Source: Acidobacteriota bacterium | GTDB lineage: Bacteria; Acidobacteriota; Terriglobia; Terriglobales; Acidobacteriaceae | Assembly (NCBI GenBank): GCA_023410055.1 | Contig: JAEYQK010000073.1 | Location: 62,001-126,000, forward strand | Length of the DNA stretch: 64,000 nucleotides | Direction of reading: 5' to 3' | The notes under the pieces: model-generated | What the model saw: only the letters and a program-made list of their open reading frames with translations | What the model was told of the DNA's origin: nothing | Databases searched by the model: none | In this document: one piece after another, positions 51,268 through 60,919 of the stretch | Layout: every line of letters begins with the position of its first letter | Position numbering within the stretch: position 1 is the stretch's first letter | Translations under genes and position numbers: made by a program

Positions 51268-52725
51268 ATGGAACCGAAGGCAGATATAGCGCTGATCGGG
51301 TTGGCGGTGATGGGCCAGAACCTGATCCTGAACATGAACGATCACGGCTACACCGTCGTGGCGTATAACCGAACTGTCTCGAAGGTGGACGAGTTCATGA
51401 AGGACGCGGCGAAAGGTCGTACCACGATCATTCCTGCCCACTCCATCGAAGAAGTGGTAAGCCTGCTGAAGCGTCCGCGCAAGGTGATGCTGATGGTGAA
51501 GGCCGGCTCGGCTGTCGACGACTTCATCAACACCCTGCTGCCGCATCTTGAGCCCGGCGACATCATTATTGACGGCGGCAACTCGCACTTTCCGGACACG
51601 ATCCGCCGCACTAAGGAGCTTGAGGCCAGGGGCTTCCTCTACGTCGGAACCGGCGTTTCCGGCGGCGAAGAAGGCGCGCGTTTCGGACCGTCGATGATGC
51701 CCGGCGGCAGCCCGAAGGCGTGGCCGTTTGTGAAAGACATCTTCCAGGCCATTTGCGCCAAGACGCCTGACGGTGAGCCCTGTTGCGACTGGATGGGCGA
51801 AGACGGCGCCGGCCACTACGTCAAGATGACCCACAATGGCATCGAGTACGGCGACATGCAATTGATCTGCGAAGCCTACCAGTTGATGAAGGAAGGCCTC
51901 GGTATGTCCAACCAGGAGATGCACGACGTCTTCGCCGAATGGAACAAGGGCGAACTCGACAGCTACCTCATCGAAATCACGCGCGACATTCTCGGCTACA
52001 AAGACGAAAACGGACAATACGTCGTCGACTACATTCTCGACACCGCAGGCCAGAAGGGTACAGGCAAGTGGACCAGCGTCAGCTCGCTCGATCTCGGACA
52101 GCCCGTCACGCTGATCGGCGAAGCTGTTTACGCACGATGCCTCAGCGCGATGAAGGATGAGCGCGTTGCGGCGTCGAAAGTCCTGAAAGGGCCCGACGCG
52201 AAGTTCACGGGAGACAAGAAAGCTCTCATCGAGGACATCCGCCAGGCTCTGCTGGCCTCGAAAATCGTCAGCTACGCGCAGGGATTCATGCTGCTTCGCG
52301 AAGCGGCAAAGGAATACAAGTGGAACCTGAACTTTCCTTCGATCGCGATGGTGTGGCGCGCGGGCTGCATCATCCGTTCGGCGATGCTGGGCAAGATGAA
52401 GGCCGCCTTCGACAAGAATCCGCAGCTCAGCAACCTGCTGCTCGATGATTATTTCAAGGCGTTGATCGAGCGCTGCCAGCCATCGTGGCGCCGCACCATC
52501 GCGAAAGCAGTCGAACACGGTATTCCGGTTCCAGCCTTCTCGACGGCGCTCGAATTCTTCGACGGATACCGCAGCGGACGCTTGCCGGCGAACCTGTTGC
52601 AGGCCCAGCGCGACTACTTTGGCGCGCACACCTATGAGCGCATCGATCAGCCGCGCGGCAAGTTCTTCCATACGAACTGGACCGGCAAGGGGGGCAGCGT
52701 CGCGGCCGGACAATACATCGTCTAG
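51268..52725 (+). CDS. gnd: 6-phosphogluconate dehydrogenase, decarboxylating, long (NADP-type) form
   Basis: A 485-residue enzyme of the oxidative pentose phosphate pathway that converts 6-phosphogluconate to ribulose 5-phosphate and CO2. It has the nucleotide-binding GLAVMGQNLILNMNDHGY, AYNRTVSKVDEF (the Asn-Arg-Thr stretch favours NADP), IIIDGGNSHFPDT, the substrate motif GTGVSGGEEGARFGPSMMPGG, and the catalytic Lys/Asn helix GAGHYVKMTHNGIEYGDMQLI, as well as the C-terminal tail with GRLPANLLQAQRDYFGAHTYER. The length fits the long homodimeric class. The start at 51268 has CAGGAG upstream. A terminator follows the gene. A long antisense frame on the other strand is a codon-bias shadow. Confidence 0.97.
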   Translation: MEPKADIALIGLAVMGQNLILNMNDHGYTVVAYNRTVSKVDEFMKDAAKGRTTIIPAHSIEEVVSLLKRPRKVMLMVKAGSAVDDFINTLLPHLEPGDIIIDGGNSHFPDTIRRTKELEARGFLYVGTGVSGGEEGARFGPSMMPGGSPKAWPFVKDIFQAICAKTPDGEPCCDWMGEDGAGHYVKMTHNGIEYGDMQLICEAYQLMKEGLGMSNQEMHDVFAEWNKGELDSYLIEITRDILGYKDENGQYVVDYILDTAGQKGTGKWTSVSSLDLGQPVTLIGEAVYARCLSAMKDERVAASKVLKGPDAKFTGDKKALIEDIRQALLASKIVSYAQGFMLLREAAKEYKWNLNFPSIAMVWRAGCIIRSAMLGKMKAAFDKNPQLSNLLLDDYFKALIERCQPSWRRTIAKAVEHGIPVPAFSTALEFFDGYRSGRLPANLLQAQRDYFGAHTYERIDQPRGKFFHTNWTGKGGSVAAGQYIV

Positions 52726-52776
52726 CTCGGGTGATCGGGCGATTTCGTGATTGGGTGATCTGAAAAGCACCCAAGC

Positions 52777-52806
52777 AAAAGGCGTTCCGCGAGGGACGCC
52801 TTTATT
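52777..52806 (+). terminator. intrinsic terminator of gnd
   Basis: AAAAGGCGT-TCCGCGAGGG-ACGCCTTTATT: a 7-9 bp stem followed by TTTATT, about 50 bases after the gnd stop. Confidence 0.75.
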
Positions 52807-52862
52807 AATTGCGGTGCTTGGTGTCACGAACGAATGTCGTCCTGCGCGTGGCGACTGATCTT

Positions 52863-52882
52863 CGCCGGACTGCAGTCCGGCG
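52863..52882. repeat. perfect 20-bp palindrome, dispersed-repeat type
   Basis: CGCCGGACTGCAGTCCGGCG is its own reverse complement. It lies between gnd and the M64 peptidase gene, 34 bases past the end of the latter on its downstream side. Confidence 0.8.
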
Positions 52883-52915
52883 CTACGCCGATGCTCGCTA
52901 CGCCGTTACTTGTGA

Positions 52916-54328
52916 CTACTTCGTGTACAGGTCTACAACTCGTTCGATAGCGCGCCTGCAGACGTCGCAGAAGTAGTTCGTGCGCGTGAACATGATGCAG
53001 TTTTCCATCGGACGATAGTAGAAAGTCGCGTCGTAGTTCGCTCCCTGGAATGCGCCAACTTTGTCGTGGTACTTGTCGGATACGAACAGCGCTTCCTCTC
53101 TGGATTTCTCCTCGTTGAATAGGGCATCCATTTCGGATTCGGGACGGTTCTCTTTGCGAATCTGTCGGCGCCGATTTTGAATGTCTTTTTCCAACGCTTC
53201 GAACTCCGCTTTCTTCCATGGCGTTGGAACCGGCGTGCCGGGTGCCACCATGTCTTTCCACTTCAGGTTGGCGGGATCGAGGAGCGCAGTGACATTGGGT
53301 TCCCATGGTTCAACTTTCGGAGCATTGGCGGTCGGCGCGTCGGAAGTGTAGTACTCGTCGGCGAGTCCGGCGAAGTGGTGTCCGAACTCGTGCACAAAGA
53401 TGTAAGGAGCCCAGAGCGAGTCTGAAGCGACTGTGCTGTAGAGGCCGAAGATGCCGCCTCCACCGTAGGTCTGTCCGTTTACGAGGATTTCGACGAACTC
53501 GTAGGGAGCGAACTCGGCCACTTCGCGGAACTTTCTATTATCGAACGTCAGGATGTAACGCTCGGAGCCGAACGCGTCGTAGGTCGCTCCGATGGCGGTG
53601 CGTTTGTGAACTCCGGTAGATGGTCGCGAGACGCCGCTGTCGAGCGACGCGGGGCAGAGCAGCCATGTGTTGAAATCTTTGCGGCGCTCTTTGAAGGGCG
53701 AGGTCGCGAATAGGATCTCCAGCAAGCGGCGGCCGTCTTTCTCGCACTTCGGTTCTTCGGCCTTCGTATAGCCATCGGCGAGAATCAGAAAATCGACTTT
53801 GTTGGCAGAATCACCGTTCTTCTCAAGTGCGATGACGTTGCCGGGCGATGGCGGCACAGAGCTGTCGACGAAGATGTCTTTGGGGTCTACGATGGTGCTC
53901 CAGATTTCGATGAAGGCGTTATTCGGATCGCGCTTCTTCAGGATGATCTGTACGGGCGAGGTCGGGGCGGGGAAGCGCAGCGACTCGCTGAACGTGCGGT
54001 TCATCTGCTGAGCTTCGTCGGTATCCTGCCACTCGCCGTAGATCGAGGCGAAGCCGCGCGAGTAAAGAATGCGATTGGTAGCGCGGTCGCGGACTTCGAA
54101 GTAGTACTTGCCCAGGTTCGTGTCATCAATGAGATGTCTCGGGTTTCCCGGCCAGGGCAACGGTTCTATAGTGACGCGGTCGAGGCTGAACATCTCGGAC
54201 TTTGCATTGCCGGTATGGTAATAGTCGACGCGCATCGTGCGCGGGACATCGGCAGCAAACACGAAGGTTGAGACGAACAAGCAGGCGGTGATGATTGCGA
54301 CGCGGAACTTGGCATCCATGCGTCGCAT
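52916..54328 (-). CDS. M64 family (IgA-peptidase-like) secreted metallopeptidase
   Basis: A 470-residue protein with a signal peptide (VAIITACLFVSTFVFA), an N-terminal beta domain (about 30-165), and the M64 peptidase domain (PF09471), with VDFLILADGYTKAEEPKCEKD and the zinc motif HEFGHHFAGLADEYY (HExxH, then Asp/Glu). The domain is split by a charged helical stretch near residues 370-410 (EALEKDIQNRRRQIRKENR ...), and the C-terminus has a CxxC (YFCDVCRR). It probably degrades peptides in the periplasm or outside; no immunoglobulin target is implied for a soil organism. The ATG at 54328 gives a proper signal peptide; the frame extends 15 codons upstream. Divergent from the next gene. Confidence 0.87.
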   Translation of the reverse strand: MRRMDAKFRVAIITACLFVSTFVFAADVPRTMRVDYYHTGNAKSEMFSLDRVTIEPLPWPGNPRHLIDDTNLGKYYFEVRDRATNRILYSRGFASIYGEWQDTDEAQQMNRTFSESLRFPAPTSPVQIILKKRDPNNAFIEIWSTIVDPKDIFVDSSVPPSPGNVIALEKNGDSANKVDFLILADGYTKAEEPKCEKDGRRLLEILFATSPFKERRKDFNTWLLCPASLDSGVSRPSTGVHKRTAIGATYDAFGSERYILTFDNRKFREVAEFAPYEFVEILVNGQTYGGGGIFGLYSTVASDSLWAPYIFVHEFGHHFAGLADEYYTSDAPTANAPKVEPWEPNVTALLDPANLKWKDMVAPGTPVPTPWKKAEFEALEKDIQNRRRQIRKENRPESEMDALFNEEKSREEALFVSDKYHDKVGAFQGANYDATFYYRPMENCIMFTRTNYFCDVCRRAIERVVDLYTK

Positions 54329-54524
54329 TGTATGCCGGACAGAAAAGAGACGCCAGCTCAACGCTCCACTCAAACGAAAGTCGCTTGAAAAGCCACCGAG
54401 TTGGCCAGTAACTAAGCGATAACACCGAGGCGGATCATGCGCGTGAGCCCACCATACACGCTACAATTAAAGCAGCTGCTTCGATCAAAGTAGATCATTC
54501 GGCTGACGTTCTGGAGGTACTGGT

Positions 54525-56954
54525 TTGTTTCGGCGCGCGTGTGTGTGGGCAATTCTATTCTTCGTCATGGCTGTTCTGAGCGGTGTGGCGCAGGCCCAGG
54601 CACTGTTCGACCTCGTAGGACCACGCATCGACATGCGCGTGCAGCGCGATGGCAAGACGCTGCCGATTGCCAGCGTCCCAACTCTTCAGGCCGGTGACCG
54701 CATTTGGCTGCATGCGGATCTGCCTGAGACCCAGTCTGCACGCTATCTGATGATCGTCGCGTTCCTTCGCGGCGCAACGAATCCTCCGCCCGAGAGCTGG
54801 TTTACGCAGGTTGAGACCTGGACGAAGGCGGCCCGCGAAGAGGGCGTATTCGTAACGGTGCCGCCCGAAGCGCAGCAGGCACTTGTCTTCCTCGCACCGG
54901 AAACGGGTGGCGGATTCAGTGCTCTCCGTGGTGCTGTTCGCGGAAAGCCTGGGGCGTTCGTTCGCGCGGTGCAGAATCTGGAAGTCGTGAGTCTGGACCG
55001 GATGCGCATCGAGAAATATCTCGATGCTGTGCGTGAGTCGACGAGCACGCCGGAGGAGTTGCATAAGCGATCGGTGCTGCTGGCGCGGTCGTTGAGTCTC
55101 AAACTGGACGAAGCGTGTTTCGATAAGCCGACGGCCGAGCAGATCACTTGCCTCACGCAGCACACGGACCAGATGGTGCTCGACGATGCGAACACGCAGA
55201 GCATGGTTACCACCCTGACCTCAGGCGACACGGGACATCTGCTCTCCGAGATCACCTCGACCCCGAAGATCGGCGGCGGCGCTTACAGCCCTTACGTTGG
55301 CGCAATCGTAGACGTTGCGCGCATCCTCGGCAACGCGCACACGGCGCACTATCAGTACATTCCGGCGCTGGCGCTGCCTAAGGGCGATCAGTTGAACTTG
55401 CGGCTGAATAGTCCGCCGTCGTTTCGCAATCCGAAATCGGTGCTCGTTATCGGATTGCCGCATGTCGGACCGGCCGTGTTACCGCGCATGAGGCCGGTCG
55501 ATCCAGCACAGGTCTTCTGCCTTCAGAAACCCGGACTGGTGTTGCAGGTCGACAACGCTCCGCTGGTGTTTGCAACGGAGTTGGCGCACAACATGGTGCT
55601 GCACGTCGACGGAAATTCCACCGGCGACTTCGATCTGCCCCTGAAGGCTGATCCAGCGAGCGGCGGATTTGTGGTCGATACGAAGTCACTTCCTTCGAAA
55701 AATCTTGATGCAGAGCTGACCGGGACCATTCGCGGAGTGTGGGGATCGCAGCCGTTCGAAGGGCCGAAGTTCAAGTTGCACAGCTCGCGTCCGCCGGATT
55801 GGGTAGTTGCATCTCGCGATGCCAGTGCTCTGATAGTCGGGCGCGCTGACACGGTTCGCTTGCGATCTGGTGACGCCTGTTGCGTCAAGGACGTCAGCAT
55901 TGCGGATCAGGACGGCAATCGGATCGACACCAAGTGGAAGGCCGTGAAGGCCGACGAACTTGAGTTGCAGGTTTCGTTGAAAGACGCGAAACCAGGGCCG
56001 CTAACGCTTACGATCACGAATTTCGGTCAGAGCGAGGAAAACGAGATTCCGCTTCAGACCTATGCCGAAGCGGGTCGACTCGATGCCTTTGAGATCCATG
56101 CCGGAGACTCCGAAGGCGTGCTTACCGGAACACGACTGGACGAAGTATCGTCGCTCGAAGTGAGCAACGTTCGATTCTCGCCTGGGGCTCTTGCGCGGGC
56201 GCATCAGCAGGACGAGTTGACGATGAAAGCGGACGGCACAACCGCAAACTCCTTCCGTGCAGGTGACTCCAGCGAAGCAAAAGTTACCCTGAAGGATGAG
56301 CGCGTGCTGCCGGTTCGTGTAACCGTGAATCAACCGCGTCCGTCGGTTGAGTTGATGAGCAAGCGCGTCGACTTGCCCGCGAGAAAGACGGAGGCTGGCG
56401 AGATCCAGCTGACGAGCAAGAACGAATTGCCGCAGTCTGCAACCCTGACGTTTGTTTTGAAAGCCCGCGCGCCTGAAACGTTTCCGCCGAAGCATAAGGT
56501 CGAGGTCGCGACCGAGGACGAGTCCTTCCGGGTGCTGCTGAGTGTCGCGGACGGCAATCTGATGCTGCAAGATTCCAAGACAGTCGTTGCGTTGCTGGAT
56601 CCGATGAGGCACTTGGGACCATCGGCTTTCGGCCCTCTGAAATTTCGCGTTGTATCGGAAAACGAGACGGTCGGAGATTGGCAGTCGCTTGCCAACCTGG
56701 TGCGCTTGCCGACGCTGAAGGAAGTCCGCTGTACCGCCGCCGAGAAGCAGTGTTCTTTAGTTGGCGAGAAGCTCTACCTTCTCGATTCGGTTAGTTTGGA
56801 TCCCGACTTCAACGAGGCGACAAGCATCCCGGACGGGTTCATCGGGCGAAGTCTGCCGATCGCGGTCACGAAGAGCGGTAGGCTCTATCTTCGACTTCGC
56901 GATGACGGCTCCTCGCCGGCATCCGTTACGCTGCCTCTCAAACAGGCCGAGTAG
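54525..56954 (+). CDS. large exported protein of unknown function, TTG start
   Basis: An 809-residue exported protein. A signal peptide (VWAILFFVMAVLSGVAQAQ) is followed by an N-terminal domain with RIDMRVQRDGKTLPIASVP and a repeated beta-sandwich-like architecture in the C-terminal half (phrases such as LTLTITNFGQSEENEIPLQTYAEAGRLDAFEIHAGD). There is no catalytic motif, no transmembrane anchor and no terminal aromatic residue of a barrel. I do not recognise the family. The start is unusual: a TTG at 54525 with GGAGG 7 bases before it; no ATG in frame gives an export signal as well placed. It precedes the amidase gene by 67 bases and both may be one transcript. Confidence 0.75.
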   Translation: MFRRACVWAILFFVMAVLSGVAQAQALFDLVGPRIDMRVQRDGKTLPIASVPTLQAGDRIWLHADLPETQSARYLMIVAFLRGATNPPPESWFTQVETWTKAAREEGVFVTVPPEAQQALVFLAPETGGGFSALRGAVRGKPGAFVRAVQNLEVVSLDRMRIEKYLDAVRESTSTPEELHKRSVLLARSLSLKLDEACFDKPTAEQITCLTQHTDQMVLDDANTQSMVTTLTSGDTGHLLSEITSTPKIGGGAYSPYVGAIVDVARILGNAHTAHYQYIPALALPKGDQLNLRLNSPPSFRNPKSVLVIGLPHVGPAVLPRMRPVDPAQVFCLQKPGLVLQVDNAPLVFATELAHNMVLHVDGNSTGDFDLPLKADPASGGFVVDTKSLPSKNLDAELTGTIRGVWGSQPFEGPKFKLHSSRPPDWVVASRDASALIVGRADTVRLRSGDACCVKDVSIADQDGNRIDTKWKAVKADELELQVSLKDAKPGPLTLTITNFGQSEENEIPLQTYAEAGRLDAFEIHAGDSEGVLTGTRLDEVSSLEVSNVRFSPGALARAHQQDELTMKADGTTANSFRAGDSSEAKVTLKDERVLPVRVTVNQPRPSVELMSKRVDLPARKTEAGEIQLTSKNELPQSATLTFVLKARAPETFPPKHKVEVATEDESFRVLLSVADGNLMLQDSKTVVALLDPMRHLGPSAFGPLKFRVVSENETVGDWQSLANLVRLPTLKEVRCTAAEKQCSLVGEKLYLLDSVSLDPDFNEATSIPDGFIGRSLPIAVTKSGRLYLRLRDDGSSPASVTLPLKQAE

Positions 56955-57021
56955 GCGAGTGCGGGAATCGCTCCCATCGTGAGAGAATTTCCGTTTTGAG
57001 CGAGCAGTTCAGGAGATCCTC

Positions 57022-58656
57022 GTGAGTGACAAAGATAGTAACGGGACGGACCGCCGCAAATTTCTGAAAACAGCGATGGCCGGTGCGGCAGCAGGCGCGG
57101 TACTACCAGTTATGGCCGACGATGGCAACGGGCAATTCTCTCGCGAAAAAGCTTTCGAGCTCGACGAGTTGAGGATAGATCAGCTGCGTGCCGGCATCGA
57201 GTCTCGAAACTTCTCACCCACGCTGCTCGTTGAAATGTACAAACAGCGGATCGCTGACATTGACAAGAGCGGACCACGGTTGAACTCTGTCATTGAACTG
57301 AATCCTGAGGCTGACGACATCGCCGCGAAGTTCGAACAAGAGCGGCGAAGTGGCTCCCCGCGCGGACCATTGTGGGGAATTCCGGTTCTGATCAAGGACA
57401 ACATCGGTACCGCTGACAAGATGAAAACAACGGCAGGTTCGCTGGCGTTGATGAACGGACGTCCGGTGAAGGATGCGTTTGTGGCGGCGCGACTGCGCGA
57501 ATCCGGTGCCGTGATCCTCGGCAAAACGAACCTGAGCGAGTGGGCCAACTTCCGGTCGAACTATGCGACCAGCGGATGGAGCGGACGTGGTGGCCTGACG
57601 CTGAATCCGTACGCGCTCGATCGCAATCCGTCGGGATCGAGTTCGGGATCGGCGGTGGCTGTTGCTGCGAGTCAGTGTGCGGCGGCGGTGGGGACGGAAA
57701 CAGACGGATCCATCGTGTCCCCGGCGTCATGCTGCGGGATCGTCGGCATCAAGCCAACCCTCGGCCTGGTGAGCCGCACGGGGATTGTGCCGATCGCGCA
57801 TTCACAAGACACGGCGGGGCCGATGGCGCGCACCGTTGCCGATGCGGTTACGCTGCTGACGGCGATGGTCGGCGTCGATCCGGTGGATGACGCGACGGCG
57901 GCTGCGCAGGGAAACATACAGAAGGACTACACGCAGTTCCTGCTGGCTAGTGGTTTGCGCGGTGCGCGGATTGGTGTGGTGCGTAAGTTCGCCGAATTCA
58001 GCGATGCGGTTGCCAGGTTGCTAGACGAAGCGATTGCGGCAATGAAGAGCGCTGGCGCAGTGATCATCGATCCGGTGGAGATCCCGACGATTGGGAAGTT
58101 TAGCGACGCTGAGATGCAGGTACTGCTGTATGAGTTCAAAGACGATTTGAACAAGTATCTCGCTTCCCTGGGGCCGAGTGCGCCGATCAAGTCTCTGAAA
58201 GAGGCGATCGAGTTCAACGACACGCATCGCGCAGAAGAAATGCCCTACTTCGGACAGGACATCTTCGTCGAGGCTGAGAAGAAAGGCCCGCTGACGAGCA
58301 AGGAATACGTGAAAGCGCTTGAGCAGTGCCGGACGATGTCGCGCAGGGACGGCATCGACGCTGTGATGGCGAAACACAAGTTGGACGCGCTGGTTGCGCC
58401 GACCAACAATCCGGCGTGCGTCAGCGACTTGCTCAACGGTGACCGCGTGACGGGAAGCGATTCGACTCTCCCGGCAGTAGCTGGTTACCCGCACATCACC
58501 GTACCGATGGGAGATGTCTATGGTCTGCCCGTAGGCGTCTCGTTCTTTGGCCGTGCATGGAGTGAGCCAACGCTGATCAAATTGGCCTATGCCTACGAAC
58601 AAACAACACAGATGAGAAAGAAGCCGAGATTCCTGCCAACCGCGGTGTTGAAGTAG
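57022..58656 (+). CDS. amidase-signature enzyme with Tat-type signal
   Basis: A 544-residue amidase-signature hydrolase. The N-terminus has a twin-arginine type signal (DRRKFLKTAMAGAAAGAVLPV), so it is probably exported folded. The catalytic triad is visible: Lys in WGIPVLIKDNIGT, Ser in the Gly/Ser-rich DRNPSGSSSGSAVAVAA (cis-Ser) and the nucleophile Ser in GTETDGSIVSPAS. The glycine-rich core matches PF01425. It cleaves an amide bond; the substrate (peptide amide, aryl amide or other) is unknown, and it is not GatA because GatB/C are absent and it is exported. The start is the GTG at 57022 with AGGAG 6 bases before. Confidence 0.92.
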   Translation: MSDKDSNGTDRRKFLKTAMAGAAAGAVLPVMADDGNGQFSREKAFELDELRIDQLRAGIESRNFSPTLLVEMYKQRIADIDKSGPRLNSVIELNPEADDIAAKFEQERRSGSPRGPLWGIPVLIKDNIGTADKMKTTAGSLALMNGRPVKDAFVAARLRESGAVILGKTNLSEWANFRSNYATSGWSGRGGLTLNPYALDRNPSGSSSGSAVAVAASQCAAAVGTETDGSIVSPASCCGIVGIKPTLGLVSRTGIVPIAHSQDTAGPMARTVADAVTLLTAMVGVDPVDDATAAAQGNIQKDYTQFLLASGLRGARIGVVRKFAEFSDAVARLLDEAIAAMKSAGAVIIDPVEIPTIGKFSDAEMQVLLYEFKDDLNKYLASLGPSAPIKSLKEAIEFNDTHRAEEMPYFGQDIFVEAEKKGPLTSKEYVKALEQCRTMSRRDGIDAVMAKHKLDALVAPTNNPACVSDLLNGDRVTGSDSTLPAVAGYPHITVPMGDVYGLPVGVSFFGRAWSEPTLIKLAYAYEQTTQMRKKPRFLPTAVLK

Positions 58657-58675
58657 AAGGCTTCGGCAGGTTCTC

Positions 58676-58745
58676 GGGAAGGGCACGAGTTTACTCGTGC
58701 CGCTAAGCTTCCGCAAGGAGTGCGGCTTTAGCCGCTGAGGTAAGG
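58676..58745. repeat. two hairpins after the amidase gene
   Basis: GGGCACGAG-TTTA-CTCGTGCC (58682-58703 region) and GCGGCTTTAGCCGC (58727-58740 region). The first is a variant of GGCACGGC ... GCCGTGCC at 29202-29222. They lie between the convergent amidase and cysE genes and may serve as a two-way 3' element. Confidence 0.65.
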
Positions 58746-58753
58746 CCGCGCCT

Positions 58754-59506
58754 CTACGTTCCGGTCTCTTCTTCCTTCTTCTGCTCAACCGTGCACAACG
58801 CTTCCATTGCGGCCTCTTCGCCTTCTGGAGTTGTCGGTTGGGCAATCGGGGAGAATCCGTTGTCGGGAACGTGCTGAAGTTCGGCGACCTTGTGCTTTAG
58901 TTCCTGGAGTTCGCGGGCGAGGTTGATGACGACTTGGCTGAGCGGGTCCTGGATCTCCTTCGGGTCGGTGATGACCACGCGCTTGCCTTCGCGGAAAACG
59001 ATGTGAGCTGGGACGCCTACAACGGTCGTGTTTTCGGGAACGTCTCGTAATACGACAGAACCGGCGCCGACACGGCTGTTCTCGCCTATTACGATGTTCC
59101 CGAGCACGAGCGAGCCGCCACCGATGACAACATTGTTCCGCAACGTCGGATGGCGCTTTACCTTGGCCAGCGTCGTCCCCCCCAACGTGACACCTTGATA
59201 GATGGTGACGTCGTCGCCTATTTCAGCGGTCTCGCCGAAAACGACTCCGAGACCGTGGTCGATGAATAGGCGTCGGCCAATCGTTGCGCCGGGATGAATC
59301 TCGATTGTCGTCAGAAAACGGGCCACGTGCGAGCCGAAGCGCGCGAAGAAGTAGAACCCGTGTTTCCAGAGCCAGTGATTGAAACGGTGCATCCACACGG
59401 CGTGCAGGCCGGGATAGCAAAACAGTACCTCGACCGTCGATCGCGCGGCCGGGTCGCGCTCGAATATGGCTCGAATGTCTTCACGTGCTGTGGATAGCAA
59501 ACCCAT
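58754..59506 (-). CDS. cysE: serine O-acetyltransferase
   Basis: A 250-residue enzyme that acetylates serine with acetyl-CoA, the first step of cysteine synthesis. An N-terminal helical part (DIRAIFERDPAARSTVEVLFCYPGLHAVW) is followed by a left-handed beta-helix with hexapeptide repeats: IEIHPGATIGRRLFIDHGLGVVFGETAEIGDDVTIYQGVTLGG and RVGAGSVVLRDVPENTTVVGVPAH (in parts), including the catalytic HGLGVVFGETA region and the TLGGT substrate loop. The C-terminal tail is about 60 residues longer and very acidic (TPEGEEAAMEA ... KKEEETGT). It stands alone; no cysK is adjacent. The start ATG at 59506 has GAGAG upstream. Confidence 0.93.
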   Translation of the reverse strand: MGLLSTAREDIRAIFERDPAARSTVEVLFCYPGLHAVWMHRFNHWLWKHGFYFFARFGSHVARFLTTIEIHPGATIGRRLFIDHGLGVVFGETAEIGDDVTIYQGVTLGGTTLAKVKRHPTLRNNVVIGGGSLVLGNIVIGENSRVGAGSVVLRDVPENTTVVGVPAHIVFREGKRVVITDPKEIQDPLSQVVINLARELQELKHKVAELQHVPDNGFSPIAQPTTPEGEEAAMEALCTVEQKKEEETGT

Positions 59507-59609
59507 AGACTCTCGATCAGCGTTTAGGCGCTAATTCCAATTAGATTATCACTATACTCGGGGAGCATCTTAGGTCGGCAGCTTTTGCTGATCGGATTAT
59601 CTGATGCGC

Positions 59610-60575
59610 TCAATCGCCGGTGCTTTCAACTGCCGGCAATGCGGGACCTTCTTCCGGTGTTCGTCGCTTGAGTTCGGCGCCAGTCACCAGAGCCACCGCG
59701 CAGACGATGATCAGCGTTCCAGCGAAAATGTAGGGCGTGATCGTTTCGTGCAACACGAGCCATCCAAGGAATACGGCGACGACCGGGTTCACATAGGCGT
59801 AAGTCGCGACTTTTGGCGTGGGCACGTGGTTGAGCAGATAGACGTAGGCAGTGAATCCAACCCACGATCCGAAAACGATCAGGTACGCGATGGCTCCCAT
59901 GCCACGCGCCGTCCAGTGCGCCTGATGATGTTCGCCGAGAAGTAAGGCAAGCGTCACGTTGAACGCTCCGGCGAAGAACATTTCCCAGCTCGCGGCCGAG
60001 AACGCATCAAGCTGGATCTTCCACCGCTTGGACAGGACAGACCCTAACGCCCAGGTGAGCGATCCGAAGATGAGGCCGATTGAGCCCACCAGTTGCATAT
60101 GTCCGAGTCCGGCTGTGTTGCGCAATTGCGGCCACAAAAGCACAAACATTCCCAAGATTCCTATGCCGAGTCCGACCAGCGCCCGGGGCGAGACTTTGTG
60201 TTCACCGGAGAAAACCCATGTTTCCAACACAAGGAACCAAAGTGGGGTGACGGCCACGAGCAGCGACGCCAAGCCGGTCGGGACCCATTGCTCGGCCCAA
60301 CTGAGAATGGTATTTGCGCCGGAGAGCATGCAGATACCCAGGCCGGCTAGCCTCAGTGCCTGGGACCAATCAACTCGTACTTTTCTGCCCTGCAAGGCGC
60401 AAAAGAGCATCATGAGGGGGCCAGCGATCACGAAACGGGTGCCTGCCATCAACAATGGCGGAATGTGTTCGACGCCAATGCGAATGCCGAGATACGTCGA
60501 TCCCCAGAAGACATAGACCAGCGCGAAGGCAAGAATAACCTTCCATCGTTGCGGGGATTGACTAGTTCCAGGCAT
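59610..60575 (-). CDS. EamA-family (DMT superfamily) permease, YedA-like
   Basis: A 321-residue, ten-helix drug/metabolite transporter with two EamA repeats (PF00892). The first helix reads VILAFALVYVFWGSTYLGIRIGVEHIPPLLMAGTRF (in part), with the family's FWGSTY and Pro motifs. The second repeat starts near LVGSIGLIFGSLTWALGSVLSKRW. Members export amino acids, purines or metabolites; the substrate is unknown. The ATG at 60575 gives a normal length. An in-frame ATG at 60641 has a better ribosome site (GGAGAGGTC) but would add 22 non-membrane residues, so it is only an alternative. It is convergent in direction with cysE (same strand, 103 bases apart). Confidence 0.88.
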   Translation of the reverse strand: MPGTSQSPQRWKVILAFALVYVFWGSTYLGIRIGVEHIPPLLMAGTRFVIAGPLMMLFCALQGRKVRVDWSQALRLAGLGICMLSGANTILSWAEQWVPTGLASLLVAVTPLWFLVLETWVFSGEHKVSPRALVGLGIGILGMFVLLWPQLRNTAGLGHMQLVGSIGLIFGSLTWALGSVLSKRWKIQLDAFSAASWEMFFAGAFNVTLALLLGEHHQAHWTARGMGAIAYLIVFGSWVGFTAYVYLLNHVPTPKVATYAYVNPVVAVFLGWLVLHETITPYIFAGTLIIVCAVALVTGAELKRRTPEEGPALPAVESTGD

Positions 60576-60919
60576 CTTCTGAACTGAATCAACGATATCA
60601 GATTGACAGCGAGTGCGATGTGCCTGCAACTTTGTGCGCATGACCTCTCCAGAACAGGCACCAGCAGAGCCGGATTTCGCATCTACTAATTGTGAAGGCA
60701 TGATTCTGCGCGGAGCCGGGTATGACCGCACGAAATGCAACACGCGACGCGGACTCCATGGCACCAGGTTTGGCGCTTACCGACTCTCGTGTGCCGCTCT
60801 GCCTCTGTCCTTCGGTGGCGCGCGCTGATCTGTTCGCCGACTAATCTTTCTCTCACTCCGACAAACACGAACGATTGCTGCGCAACCTGCGCACGGATTG
60901 CGGATTCTGGGAGGAAACG
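60576..60919. other. divergent promoter region
   Basis: About 345 bases between the EamA transporter and the aminotransferase. It must hold both promoters. Short open frames occur, but none is convincing. The ribosome site for the aminotransferase (GGGAGG) is at its right end. Confidence 0.4.

Noticed and set aside
51205..52827. 540-codon open frame antisense to gnd
   Set aside because: The gnd protein is unmistakable on the plus strand; the antisense frame is a shadow of GC-biased third positions.
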